This document shows positions 51,457 to 59,143 of a DNA stretch of 64,000 bases, one piece after another. The stretch is from positions 323,870 through 387,869 of the forward strand of contig CAWDUJ010000006.1 of assembly GCA_963805455.1 (NCBI GenBank), given 5' to 3'. Under the pieces are notes generated by a model, which was not told the DNA's origin, made no database searches, and was given only the letters and a program-made list of their open reading frames with translations. This DNA is from VRUE01 sp963805455. Lineage in GTDB: Bacteria; Actinomycetota; Thermoleophilia; Solirubrobacterales; 70-9. A program made the translations under genes and the position numbers. The stretch's first letter is position 1. The number at the start of each line of letters is the position of its first letter.

Positions 51457-52684
51457 TCAGGGTCGTGCCGGTGCGATGACCTCGGCGAGCCGCTCGGCGG
51501 GTGTCATCCAGCCGAGCGTTTGTCGCGGTCTGCCGTTGAGTTCCGCCGCAACAGCGTCGAGCTCTTCTTGGGAGAAGCGGTTGAGGTCGGTGCGCTTGGG
51601 CAAGTACTGGCGCAGCAGCCCGTTGGTGTTCTCGTTCGATCCGCGCTGCCAAGGACTGCGGGGATCGCAGAAGTAGATCTGCATGCCGCTGTCGATCGTG
51701 AACTGCGCGTGCTCGCGCATCTCCTTGCCCTGGTCCCAGGTAAGCGAGCGACGCAGCTGCTCGGGCAGCGACCCGATGCTGCGTATCAGCGCGTCGCGGA
51801 CCGCTTCGGCGCCGTGACCGTCGGGGAGCGCGACGAGCTGGCAGTAGCGGGTCTGGCGCTCAACCAGCGTCGCGATCCCGGTCGGGAGCTTGCCGAGCAG
51901 CAGATCGCCTTCCCAGTGACCCGGGACCGCACGGTCGGCAACCTCGGCCGGGCGCTCGGAGATCATCACCTTGTTCGGGATCTGGCCTTGCCCCTGATGC
52001 TTGGAGCGCTGCTGCGGCGGGCGGCGTAGATGTCTACCGCTGCGTAACTGCTTGCACAGCTCGCGCCGCAGCGCCCCACGCGACTGGACGAACAGCGACA
52101 GATAAATCGTCTCGTGCGAGACCCGCATGGCAGGATCATCCTCGTAGGTCCCACGCAGCCACTGCGAGATCTGCTGCGGCGACCACTTGCGCTCAAGTTT
52201 CTCCTCGACGACCCCGCGCAAACGCGAGTCGAGCGCGAGCTTCGACAGCTTCGGGCGACGCGCACGCTTCCACGTCGCCCTCTCAGCACGCTGCGCGCGG
52301 TAGCGCCTACGACCGCCGTTGCGGTTGACCTCCCTCGCGACCGTCGTGTGCGGACGACCAATCGCCCGCCCGATCGCCCTGAAGCTCTCACCACACGCCA
52401 AGCCGCGCGAAACCTCCTCGCGCTCCCCCAACGACAGACACCGCTCAGCGCGCCTGCGCGGCACCGGTCGCACGCCCCCAGACGCAGCAACACACGCAGT
52501 CACGTTGTCCCTCGCCATCCCTACCTCGCGCGCGATCGCGTGCAAAGAGTACCCCTCGACCCACAACTCCCACACCCGCTCTCGCCGCCACTCCGGCCAC
52601 CGTCCCATCACCACCACCTTTCGCTCGGCCGGCACCCAACCAGGCCCACCGGACGATCAGGCGGTGCACCAACCCCTTGAGACC
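51166..52684. mobile_element. IS30-family insertion sequence, approximate ends
   Basis: GGTTGAGGGGTTGGCCAC (51166 onward) is matched on the right by the reverse complement of 52660-52684, GGTCTCAAGGGGTTGGTGCA; the core AGGGGTTGG is identical. These flank the IS30-type transposase gene and give an element of about 1.5 kb, a normal size. Ends are provisional and no target duplication was found. Confidence 0.45.
51457..52608 (-). CDS. IS30-family transposase
   Basis: ATG 52608 follows AAAGGTGG at good spacing; a GTG at 52635 is possible. The ~383-residue protein has an N-terminal helix-turn-helix (EGYSLHAIAREVGMARDNVT), a second one (LACGESFRAIGRAIGRPHTT then VAREVNRNGG) and the IS30 DDE core: VPGHWEGDLLLGKLPTGIAT, SLTWDQGKEMREHAQFTIDS, and DPRSPWQRGSNENTNGLLRQ. 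It is intact. The closest comparable genes are actinobacterial IS30 members, by motif. Confidence 0.93.
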   Translation of the reverse strand: MGRWPEWRRERVWELWVEGYSLHAIAREVGMARDNVTACVAASGGVRPVPRRRAERCLSLGEREEVSRGLACGESFRAIGRAIGRPHTTVAREVNRNGGRRRYRAQRAERATWKRARRPKLSKLALDSRLRGVVEEKLERKWSPQQISQWLRGTYEDDPAMRVSHETIYLSLFVQSRGALRRELCKQLRSGRHLRRPPQQRSKHQGQGQIPNKVMISERPAEVADRAVPGHWEGDLLLGKLPTGIATLVERQTRYCQLVALPDGHGAEAVRDALIRSIGSLPEQLRRSLTWDQGKEMREHAQFTIDSGMQIYFCDPRSPWQRGSNENTNGLLRQYLPKRTDLNRFSQEELDAVAAELNGRPRQTLGWMTPAERLAEVIAPARP

Positions 52685-52702
52685 ACCTCCGAGAGGGGGA
52701 GT

Positions 52703-54321
52703 GGGTCTGTCCCAGGAACTGTGTGAGCACGAGCGAAAGAGATCGCCATGCCCACTACTACGAGAAGCAGGACGCAGAAGAGCAGGACCACGGCCGAGCT
52801 GGAGCGCGACTGGGAGCTTGAGGCTCTCGGGTTGGGGATCGCGCCGGGGTTGCCCGGCGACGGTCGCAGCGAGTTCGTGGAACGAGCTGGGATCGGCGCT
52901 GGGCAACCCCGGCGCGGCGCGCCCGCCGCGGACCCCCCGGGTGTGGCGCCCGATCTCGTCGAGGAGGCTGTCGACCGCGCGGCCGGCCGCCGGGGGGTGC
53001 GGCAAGCTCTTGGTGTGCCGTCCGACAGGCGGGTCAGCAACGAGGTGATCGACGGGCTGCTCGCGGGCGCCTCGACGGAGGAGGAGATCGCGGGGCCCGG
53101 CGGGCTGCTCGCGCAGCTGACTAAGCGCCTGGTCGAGCGGGCGATGGAGGTCGAGCTGACCGACCACGTCGGCTACGAGCCGCACCAGGAGCCGCCCGGC
53201 GGCGCCGGCAATACCAGGAATGGCACGACGCCGAAGACGTTGATCACCGAGCACGGCAAGGTCCAGATCGACGCTGCCCGTGATCGGGACGGGAGCTTTG
53301 AGCCGAAGATCGTCCGCAAGCGCCAGCGCCGCTTCCAGGGGTTCGACGACAAGATCCTCGCGCTCTATTCGCGCGGACTGTCGACGCGCGATATCGAGGC
53401 GCACCTCGAGGAGATCTACGGCGTGAAGGTCGGCCGCGAGTTGATCTCGCGGGTCACCGACGCGGTCATGGACGACGTGCGCGAGTGGGCCAAGCGGCCG
53501 CTGGAGGACATCTACCCGATCGTGTTCTTGGACTGCATGGTGCTGAAGATCCGCGAGGGCGGCACGGTCCAGCGCCGCGCGCTGTACCTCGCGCTCGGGG
53601 TCACGCTCGACGGCGACCGCGACGTGCTCGGCATGTGGTTCCAAGAGACCGAAGGCGCGAAGTTCTGGATGCAGGTCCTCACCGAGCTCAAGCAGCGCGG
53701 CGTCCAGGACATCCTGATCTGCTGCGTCGACGGGCTGACCGGGTTCCCTGAGGCGATCGAGGCGATCTTCCCGAAGACGACTGTGCAGACGTGCATCGTG
53801 CACCTGATCCGCAACAGCCTCAAGTACGTCCCCCGGCGCGAGCGCGAGCAGGTCGCCCGTGACCTGAAACCGATCTACACCGCCAAGGACGCGGACCAGG
53901 CCCAAGCCGAGCTCGAGACCTTCGACGAGAAGTGGGGCGCCCGTTTCCCCGTCATTACCCAGGCGTGGCTGAACGCGTGGGAGCACGTGACGCCGTTCCT
54001 CGCGTTCCCCGACGAGGTCCGCCGTGTCATCTACACCACGAACGCCATCGAAGCCCTCAATCGCCAGCTGCGCAAGGCGATCAAGACCAAGGGGAGCTTC
54101 CCGAACGAGGACGCTGCTCGCAAGCTTGTCTACCTCGCGCTGCAGAACGCGGTCCCGCAATGGACGCGAACCCGGAACTGGACGACGGCGCTGCTTGCGT
54201 TCAAAATCCACTTCGGTGACCGCGTCCCTGACACTGCAAACTGACTGCCACTGATTGACACCCACGGAGTCACTGTTACCATTAACCAAGAACCCGCCCA
54301 CACAGTTAACGGGACGCCCTC
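52703..54321. mobile_element. IS256-family insertion sequence (second, ~1.6 kb)
   Basis: Left end 52703-52728 and right end 54296-54321 (reverse complement) share GTCCC, AACTGTGTG and GC in register, about 18 of 26 positions, and flank an intact IS256-type transposase gene. No flanking direct repeat is visible. The left end lies only 19 bases from the right end of the IS30-type element, so one may have inserted next to the other. Confidence 0.6.
52748..54244 (+). CDS. IS256-family (mutator-type) transposase
   Basis: A 498-residue transposase. The core from about residue 96 is standard (VSNEVIDGLLAGASTEEEIA; RFQGFDDKILALYSRGLSTR; first Asp in YPIVFLDCMVLKIREGG; second in ILICCVDGLTGFPEAIEAIF then CIVHLIRNSLKYV; Glu in VIYTTNAIEALNRQLRKAIK). 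The first ~95 residues are unlike the usual family N-terminus and proline/glycine-rich, so a GTG near 53032 is an alternative start. No frameshift is seen. Confidence 0.9.
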   Translation: MPTTTRSRTQKSRTTAELERDWELEALGLGIAPGLPGDGRSEFVERAGIGAGQPRRGAPAADPPGVAPDLVEEAVDRAAGRRGVRQALGVPSDRRVSNEVIDGLLAGASTEEEIAGPGGLLAQLTKRLVERAMEVELTDHVGYEPHQEPPGGAGNTRNGTTPKTLITEHGKVQIDAARDRDGSFEPKIVRKRQRRFQGFDDKILALYSRGLSTRDIEAHLEEIYGVKVGRELISRVTDAVMDDVREWAKRPLEDIYPIVFLDCMVLKIREGGTVQRRALYLALGVTLDGDRDVLGMWFQETEGAKFWMQVLTELKQRGVQDILICCVDGLTGFPEAIEAIFPKTTVQTCIVHLIRNSLKYVPRREREQVARDLKPIYTAKDADQAQAELETFDEKWGARFPVITQAWLNAWEHVTPFLAFPDEVRRVIYTTNAIEALNRQLRKAIKTKGSFPNEDAARKLVYLALQNAVPQWTRTRNWTTALLAFKIHFGDRVPDTAN

Positions 54322-54349
54322 GATCTCGGCGCCTAGCGTCAGGCGGCAC

Positions 54350-54373
54350 GTCCGAGAATTGCCCTTCTCGGAC
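54350..54373. repeat. 24-nt hairpin flanking the Asp23 island, left copy
   Basis: GTCCGAGAA (54350-54358) and TTCTCGGAC (54365-54373) form a perfect 9-bp stem around TTGCCC. A near-identical 24-mer lies at 58186-58209, just beyond the other end of the Asp23/AmaP operon. It sits ten bases past the stop of the last operon gene, so it may also act as a terminator. Confidence 0.7.
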
Positions 54374-54382
54374 ACTCTCGTT

Positions 54383-54949
54383 TCAGTCGGTGGGTGTGGC
54401 GATGTCTTCGATGGTGATGTCGATGTGGGTGAGTTGGGCGCCGGTCAGGGCGGGGACGTGGCGGTCGATGATCGCGCGTACAGCCTGGACGAGCGCTTCG
54501 ATCGCTGGTCCGTAGGCGACGACGAGGCGGATTGTGACGCTGAGGCGCCGGGGGTCGGGGGGTTGGTGGGCAATCGGGCGGGCGGAGGCGAAGATGACGC
54601 CGGGCACGGTGAGCGCGACGCGCTGGATTACGCGCCCCACGAGGGCGTGGCTGATGCGGGTTTCTCCGCGGGGGTGGCCGAGGAGGATGGAGTCGGTGGC
54701 GTGTCGGGCGAGGATGCGGACGCGCGCCATGATCTGTGCGGTGAGGGTTGGAGGGATGGGCACGGGCTGGGTAGCGAGCGTGTGGACGTCTTCCCAGGCG
54801 TCGCGCAAGCGACGCAGCGTCGCCTGGCAGTAGGGACAGTGGGCCTGGTGGGCGGGGTCGGCTGTGGGTTCGTTGTCGGCGACTTGGGCAACGAGCTGTT
54901 CGATCTCAGCGCCGCATGGCAGTCGCCGGGGGTTCGCGTTCATCGCCAT
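54383..54949 (-). CDS. anti-sigma-type zinc motif fused to an Asp23/Gls24-like domain
   Basis: A 188-residue protein (187 or fewer if ATG 54943 is used, which overlaps the sigma-factor stop as ATGA). Residues 12-45 carry the HX3CX2C signature of zinc-binding anti-sigma domains (HQAHCPYCQATLRRLRDAW). Residues 85-185 look like an Asp23/Gls24 domain: ISHALVGRVIQRVALTVPGV and RLSVTIRLVVAYGPAIEALV then QAVRAIIDRHVPALTG. It lacks a membrane segment. Coupling to the ECF sigma gene strongly suggests that it binds that sigma factor, while its Asp23-like part could sense the envelope-bound Asp23 complex encoded by the same operon. That link is inference. Confidence 0.75.
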   Translation of the reverse strand: MAMNANPRRLPCGAEIEQLVAQVADNEPTADPAHQAHCPYCQATLRRLRDAWEDVHTLATQPVPIPPTLTAQIMARVRILARHATDSILLGHPRGETRISHALVGRVIQRVALTVPGVIFASARPIAHQPPDPRRLSVTIRLVVAYGPAIEALVQAVRAIIDRHVPALTGAQLTHIDITIEDIATPTD

Positions 54950-55476
54950 CCTGTGGTGTGTTGGATTACGGCGAGCCGCGCGCGGTGGATGCGGCCTTTG
55001 ATGGCGGGCACGGTGGTGTTGAGCGCGTCGGCCACCTGGTCGTAGGAGAGGCCTTCGAACTCTCGCAGTATCAGGGCCGCGCGCTGGTCGCCCGGCAGGA
55101 GTGCGATGGCGCGGGTGACTGCCTGCAGGCGCGCGCGTTGCTCGGCGGTGTGGACTGGGTCCAGGCGCGGGTCCGGTTGGGTGTCGTTGAGTGCCTCGCT
55201 TGGCCGGCGGGCGGCGATCAGGTCCAGGCAGCGGCGGGTCACGATCCGGTAGAGCCAGGTGGTGAGGACGCTGTCGTGGCGGAAGCGGGGCAGGGCCCGC
55301 CAGGCGCGCACGAAGGTCTCTTGGGTGGCGTCTTGGGCGTCGGCTTCTGAGCCGAGCATGCGCAACGCGACGCGGTACACGGCGGGCTGGTGGCGGCGTA
55401 CCAGGGCCTCGAACGCGTCCAGATCCCCGTCCTGGGCTGCCTGAACCAGGATCCGGTCATCGACCTGCAGAATCAC
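54940..55476 (-). CDS. ECF-type RNA polymerase sigma factor
   Basis: A ~178-residue sigma-70 family factor of ECF size. GTG 55476 is chosen since it opens directly at region 2 (LVQAAQDGDLDAFEALVRRH then QPAVYRVALRMLGSEADAQD); a TTG at 55584 would add an arginine-rich 36-residue lead. Region 2.4 is DATQETFVRAWRALPRFR; region 4 is LLPGDQRAALILREFEGLSY then DQVADALNTTVPAIKGRIHR. Its last bases overlap the zinc-motif partner gene. It probably directs transcription of the Asp23/AmaP genes immediately upstream on the same strand; its promoter motif cannot be assigned. Confidence 0.88.
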   Translation of the reverse strand: MILQVDDRILVQAAQDGDLDAFEALVRRHQPAVYRVALRMLGSEADAQDATQETFVRAWRALPRFRHDSVLTTWLYRIVTRRCLDLIAARRPSEALNDTQPDPRLDPVHTAEQRARLQAVTRAIALLPGDQRAALILREFEGLSYDQVADALNTTVPAIKGRIHRARLAVIQHTTGWR

Positions 55477-55673
55477 GCCGCGCTCGGGGGTCGCGCGCCG
55501 CCGCGACTGGCGTCGGCGTGAAGGAGGGAGCAGCGACACGCACGAGCGGGGTTGACGTGGGCGGCTGTTTGCACGGGAGACCAATCCCGTGCACCGGCTG
55601 TTGGGATACCCGCACGGGCACCGGCGACGCCTCCCGCGCTCGCTCCCCCGGGCGCCCCGAGCTGCTGTGTCGC

Positions 55674-55874
55674 CTAGCGGGAGACGCCTTGTGAGCGCTG
55701 GATGCGCGCCTGGACGTCGCCCAAGTCGATCTCGCCCTGCAGCACCGCGCCGATCGCGTAGAAGACGGCGGCGCCGACGAGGCAGAGGACGGCATAGCCA
55801 AAGCTGCTAAAGCCGATCCAGGCGGCGACGAACAGGAAGCCAAGCAGGCCTAGGTAGTGCTTGAGGCTGATCAC
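55674..55874 (-). CDS. DUF2273-like small membrane protein
   Basis: A 66-residue protein with two adjacent hydrophobic stretches (LGLLGFLFVAAWIGFSSFGY then AVLCLVGAAVFYAIGAVL) and a short charged tail (EIDLGDVQARIQRSQ). This length and hairpin topology match DUF2273 proteins, which are regularly encoded between amaP and asp23. The ATG overlaps the stop of the preceding AmaP-like gene by four bases, and GAGGG lies just upstream. It is likely to be part of the membrane anchor complex for Asp23. Confidence 0.8.
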   Translation of the reverse strand: MISLKHYLGLLGFLFVAAWIGFSSFGYAVLCLVGAAVFYAIGAVLQGEIDLGDVQARIQRSQGVSR

Positions 55875-56479
55875 TGAAGTTCCCTCCTATGCCGGCGGTC
55901 ATAGCCGGCCAGCGTGACGTTGACAGGTAAGGCGGGCAGCTCGTGCTGCTCGAGGGCGTCGACGACGCGCCGTTGGGCGTCCTGCAGCGTGTCGGCGAGA
56001 CCGCGAGCGCGGCGGACGGTGAGATCGACCGACAGATCATCAATGGCATAGCGACCGCGGGCGTCGATAACCGCCGGATCGCTGGCGGCGGCGACTTCGG
56101 CGACACGCTCGATCGCGCGCGGCTCGACGGTCACTTCGCCGCGCTCGCCGGAGGTGAGATCGAGGGTGCGGCGGGCCAAATACGGGCGCGGCAGCTGCTT
56201 CAGCGCGAGATAACCGAACACGAGAAAGGCGAGCACGCCCGCCCCAGCGACGATCCCGCGGGTGACGGACCCGTCGACCTTCCCCGGGGACAGTCCGGTC
56301 AGCCAGTCAAACACCGTCCGATAGCCACTGATGCTATTGACCGTCGACGGGGAGACCTTCAGCGCGAGCAGCAACGTCATCAGGCCGTACCAAATCAGCG
56401 CCAGCGCGAACAACAGCGTGACCAGGCGCCCCAAGATGATCAGTGGCGAGGTTCGCTCGCGCACCCGCTGGCGAGGCAT
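55871..56479 (-). CDS. AmaP-like / DUF6286-type membrane anchor
   Basis: A 202-residue protein with two membrane helices near the N-terminus (LIILGRLVTLLFALALIWYG near 13-32 and GIVAGAGVLAFLVFGYLALK near 74-93) and a cytoplasmic C-terminal domain (VEPRAIERVAEVAAASDPAV, then DLSVDLTVRRARGLADTLQD). This is the plan of the alkaline-shock membrane anchor AmaP and of DUF6286. It abuts the upstream AmaP-like gene directly and overlaps the DUF2273 gene. In Firmicutes, AmaP holds Asp23 at the membrane; the same is inferred here. Confidence 0.75.
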   Translation of the reverse strand: MPRQRVRERTSPLIILGRLVTLLFALALIWYGLMTLLLALKVSPSTVNSISGYRTVFDWLTGLSPGKVDGSVTRGIVAGAGVLAFLVFGYLALKQLPRPYLARRTLDLTSGERGEVTVEPRAIERVAEVAAASDPAVIDARGRYAIDDLSVDLTVRRARGLADTLQDAQRRVVDALEQHELPALPVNVTLAGYDRRHRRELQ

Positions 56480-57067
56480 CTACTGCACCCTCGCGCCGCG
56501 GCGCGCAACGTCGACGCGGGCCTTGAGCTTGAACGGACCGGTGAGACCGCGAAGCTGCTCGCGCACGGCACCCTGCACCTCTCCAGGATCGGCTCGTCGG
56601 GTGCGGGAGGCCCGCACGGCCAAGCGGCCGCCCGACCGGCGCCGCGACCGGACGCGGACGCGGGCTTCGGTGACGTCGCGCACCTGCTCGACCAGCGCGG
56701 CCGCCGCTTGGGCCAGCGGCCGCCGCCGCGCGGCGAGCGTCCCATGCTCGCCGCTGGCCAGGGTCACGAGCCGCTCCCGACGGGGCACGAGAATCCCCAC
56801 CAGCAGCAGCAACCCGAGCAGCATCGCCGCCAACCCGCACACCGCAGCGATACCGGCCACCGCCCCGGACGCCTCCAACTGACCGAGCCAGCCGCCAACG
56901 GTGTCACGCAACGAGCTGAGGTCAAGCACGTGGGCCAAACCGCCCAGACTCGGGCCGCTGGTGCCGGTGCTGATGCAGAAGACAGCCAGCGCGAGCCCCG
57001 CGACAGCAAGGATCACCAGGAGCACGAAGCTGATCACGCGAACCAGTGCCCGCGCCAGCAAGATCAT
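56480..57067 (-). CDS. second AmaP-like / DUF6286-type membrane protein
   Basis: A 195-residue protein with an N-terminal helix (VISFVLLVILAVAGLALAVF), a second pair of hydrophobic segments (GAVAGIAAVCGLAAMLLGLL) and a cytoplasmic C-terminal domain with an arginine-rich strand set (EARVRVRSRRRSGGRLAVRA). It is a divergent relative of the protein at 55871-56479, as if the anchor gene had duplicated. Its ATG overlaps the preceding Asp23-like gene by four bases (57064-57067). Both anchors may serve the two Asp23-like proteins encoded upstream. Confidence 0.72.
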   Translation of the reverse strand: MILLARALVRVISFVLLVILAVAGLALAVFCISTGTSGPSLGGLAHVLDLSSLRDTVGGWLGQLEASGAVAGIAAVCGLAAMLLGLLLLVGILVPRRERLVTLASGEHGTLAARRRPLAQAAAALVEQVRDVTEARVRVRSRRRSGGRLAVRASRTRRADPGEVQGAVREQLRGLTGPFKLKARVDVARRGARVQ

Positions 57068-57603
57068 CGATGCGCCTCCCCGCCCGGGCCAGGGCGCGGC
57101 GCGGGCGCCTCTGCCTGGCCAGGTGGTGAGCCACCGGCGCTCGCCGGTGGCGCAACACCTGCTGCGGGGCCTTGGGTAACGGGCGTGGAGAGCGCCGCGG
57201 CCGCCGCAAGCTCACTGGCCAGCAGTTCGGCTTCCCTCACCTCCGCGAGCGTGAGCACGCGAGCGAATTCGACGCTGACGGTGCTCAACTGGTCGGCGAG
57301 CCCGTTGCGTTGCGCGCTGGCCTGCACGCGGCGGCGGACCTCCTCGCCCAGCGGCACGAGCGGCGTCACGCAGGCAACGAGACACAAGTCGACCGCGTAG
57401 CGCCCGCCGCCTTCGGCGATGACCGACACGCCGCGCAGCACCCCCCCGGGCGGGTCAGCGGTCACACGCATGCCGTGCAGCCCCGCCTCCGCCGCGACGA
57501 CGTTCGGCGCGGCCAGCGCGGCCTCAAGCGCGAGACGTGCCAGGCGCACGCGATCAGAATCGACGCTCGGCGGCGGGGGATGCATCACGGGTGGCGAGGG
57601 CAT
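57064..57603 (-). CDS. Asp23/Gls24-like protein
   Basis: ATG 57603 is chosen because longer frames reach back into the neighbouring Asp23 gene. The ~179-residue protein has an Asp23-like core (VRLARLALEAALAAPNVVAA; RYAVDLCLVACVTPLVPLGE; VRRRVQASAQRNGLADQLST then VSVEFARVL) and a proline/alanine-rich C-terminal third without structure-forming residues. It is more divergent than the canonical family member at 57617. No Shine-Dalgarno is visible; translation may be coupled to the upstream gene, whose stop lies 13 bases before. Confidence 0.65.
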   Translation of the reverse strand: MPSPPVMHPPPPSVDSDRVRLARLALEAALAAPNVVAAEAGLHGMRVTADPPGGVLRGVSVIAEGGGRYAVDLCLVACVTPLVPLGEEVRRRVQASAQRNGLADQLSTVSVEFARVLTLAEVREAELLASELAAAAALSTPVTQGPAAGVAPPASAGGSPPGQAEAPAPRPGPGGEAHR

Positions 57604-57616
57604 CGCTGTGGCGCTA

Positions 57617-58096
57617 CTACTCCACGCGGGCGGGCCGTTGGGGCTCCTCGTCGCCCGGGAAATACAGATCATTGACAGCGACATTGACCTCCGTGACTGA
57701 CAGCCCGGTGATGCCCTCGATCCGCCTGATCACGTTCTCGCGGATCGCCTGGGAGACCTTGGGAATCGACTCCCCATACTCCACGACCACAGTCACATCC
57801 ACCGCCGCCTCCCGCTCACCCACCTCGACCGACAAACCCTGGGTACGCTCATCACCAATCCCCACGCGCTGGGTGACCGACCCCACCGCGCGCGAAACGC
57901 TGCCGCCGAGTTCGTACACGCCACGGACCTCCCGCGCGGCGATGCTCGCCACCTTAGTCACCACAACGTCCGCGATCGTCGTATTGCCGCGCTCGGACCT
58001 AAGCGGCGTGCCGGGGCCCGAGCCCTCGGGACGCTTGCCCTCCTCGCGCGTCGCGACCGCCGCGCTCTGGCTGCCGCTCGTGCTCTGCTCCGCCAT
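57617..58096 (-). CDS. Asp23/Gls24 family envelope stress protein
   Basis: A 159-residue canonical member: TTIADVVVTKVASIAAREVR then GVYELGGSVSRAVGSV near 40-74, VDVTVVVEYGESIPKVSQAI then RENVIRRIEGITGLSVTEVN near 99-138, and the terminal VNVAVNDLYFP. The first 38 residues are a low-complexity Ser/Gly/Glu lead. GGAGG lies eight bases before the ATG. Asp23 proteins form a large membrane-associated assembly that affects cell-wall homeostasis. It is the first gene of a minus-strand operon running through the two anchors, DUF2273 protein, sigma factor and zinc-motif fusion. Confidence 0.9.
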   Translation of the reverse strand: MAEQSTSGSQSAAVATREEGKRPEGSGPGTPLRSERGNTTIADVVVTKVASIAAREVRGVYELGGSVSRAVGSVTQRVGIGDERTQGLSVEVGEREAAVDVTVVVEYGESIPKVSQAIRENVIRRIEGITGLSVTEVNVAVNDLYFPGDEEPQRPARVE

Positions 58097-58185
58097 CGGT
58101 ACCTCCGTTCAAGTATGCGTCTAAAGAGTTAGACCGCCGCTGCCTGGAAAAGTTCTGTCGAATCCGACGCACGCCCCCCGCACAT

Positions 58186-58209
58186 GTCCGAGAATGCCCT
58201 TTCTGGGAC
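58186..58209. repeat. 24-nt hairpin flanking the Asp23 island, right copy
   Basis: GTCCGAGAATGCCCTTTCTG then GGAC matches the element at 54350-54373 in all but a few central bases and one stem position. It lies 90 bases upstream of the Asp23 start codon, where a terminator for that operon would make no sense, so a mobile-element end or binding site is more likely. Confidence 0.65.
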
Positions 58210-58407
58210 GTGCGGCTGCTGCCAAACGCCCACTACGCGGGGGTTCTTGCCGTCCGCTCGGGCGGATTCTCGGGACGTTTCCTTCGCTGTAAGCGAGATC
58301 GCACCGCCGTCGCCCCGAACGTGGCAGCCGTCGCGCGGACGTCCGCCGTCCGAGCTTGTCCACTGTGGAAGGGAAGTTTCAGAGGCCTCTTGGAATGCAC
58401 GGGGCGG

Positions 58408-58695
58408 TTACCGGTCGAAGTGCCCGGCGAGTTCCGTGCGCTGGCGCTCGCTCAGGCCCCCGAACGTCGTGCTGGGCGAGACCCGGCAGCCGTGCAGGAT
58501 CTTGGTGGCCTTCACGCGGCCATGCCTGGGGAGGGCCAGCAGCATGTCGAAGACCTTCGCGGTCTCCAGAAACGGTGGCGGGTCGAGCAGCAGCGCACCG
58601 ATCGACACTCTGCCGGCCTTGAGGTCGCGCTTGAGCTGGGCGCGAAGCGTACGCACCTCGTTCGCCCTCCGTAGCGCGTCCATGCGCTGATCCAT
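58408..58695 (-). CDS. mihF: integration host factor, actinobacterial type (mIHF)
   Basis: A 95-residue nucleoid protein that bends DNA and assists phage-type recombination and replication control. The match runs over nearly the full length: LRAQLKRDLKAGRVSIGALL then LDPPPFLETAKVFDMLLALP, RHGRVKATKILHGCRVSPST and GGLSERQRTELAGHF, including the helix-two-turn-helix segment that contacts DNA. The expected length is ~100. TAGTCT lies ten bases before the ATG and there is no Shine-Dalgarno. It stands alone, 300 bases from the Asp23 operon and 70 bases from the group II intron, which inserted upstream of it in opposite orientation. It may not be the only mIHF copy in the genome. Confidence 0.88.
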   Translation of the reverse strand: MDQRMDALRRANEVRTLRAQLKRDLKAGRVSIGALLLDPPPFLETAKVFDMLLALPRHGRVKATKILHGCRVSPSTTFGGLSERQRTELAGHFDR

Positions 58696-59143
58696 ATCCG
58701 AGTCGAGACTACACGCGCGATGCGGGGGCTCTTCTCAGGACCGCGCCGCTCAGGGTCTCGCGCGGCACGTCGGAAAGCGCCGGACAACCGGCATAGGAGA
58801 AAGGAATGAGAGAGTCCTACGTTGAAGACCTAGCCAGTTACGACGGCCCCGCCCATGCGTTGGCGACCCGTGAGGGCGCAGCGAAGCGTTGGGTACGGGG
58901 TGCACGCAGGCCAGCTATTGAGCCTCGAAATCGCGTTCAGCCGGGGTGCCGACGTCATCGACGTGAGCGGAAGGCAACACCGTGGGCGGCGTTTTGGCGA
59001 GCCGTCAGCGGACCCCGCGGGGTCGTAGAACCTGCGCATGCGTGCGATCTCTCCTTGCCGAGAGCCGGGAGGTCTCACGATCACCCGCCCATGGTGATGG
59101 GCCGGGCGGGTCGCACGGGGAAGGCCAAGGCCGCAATCCCGTG

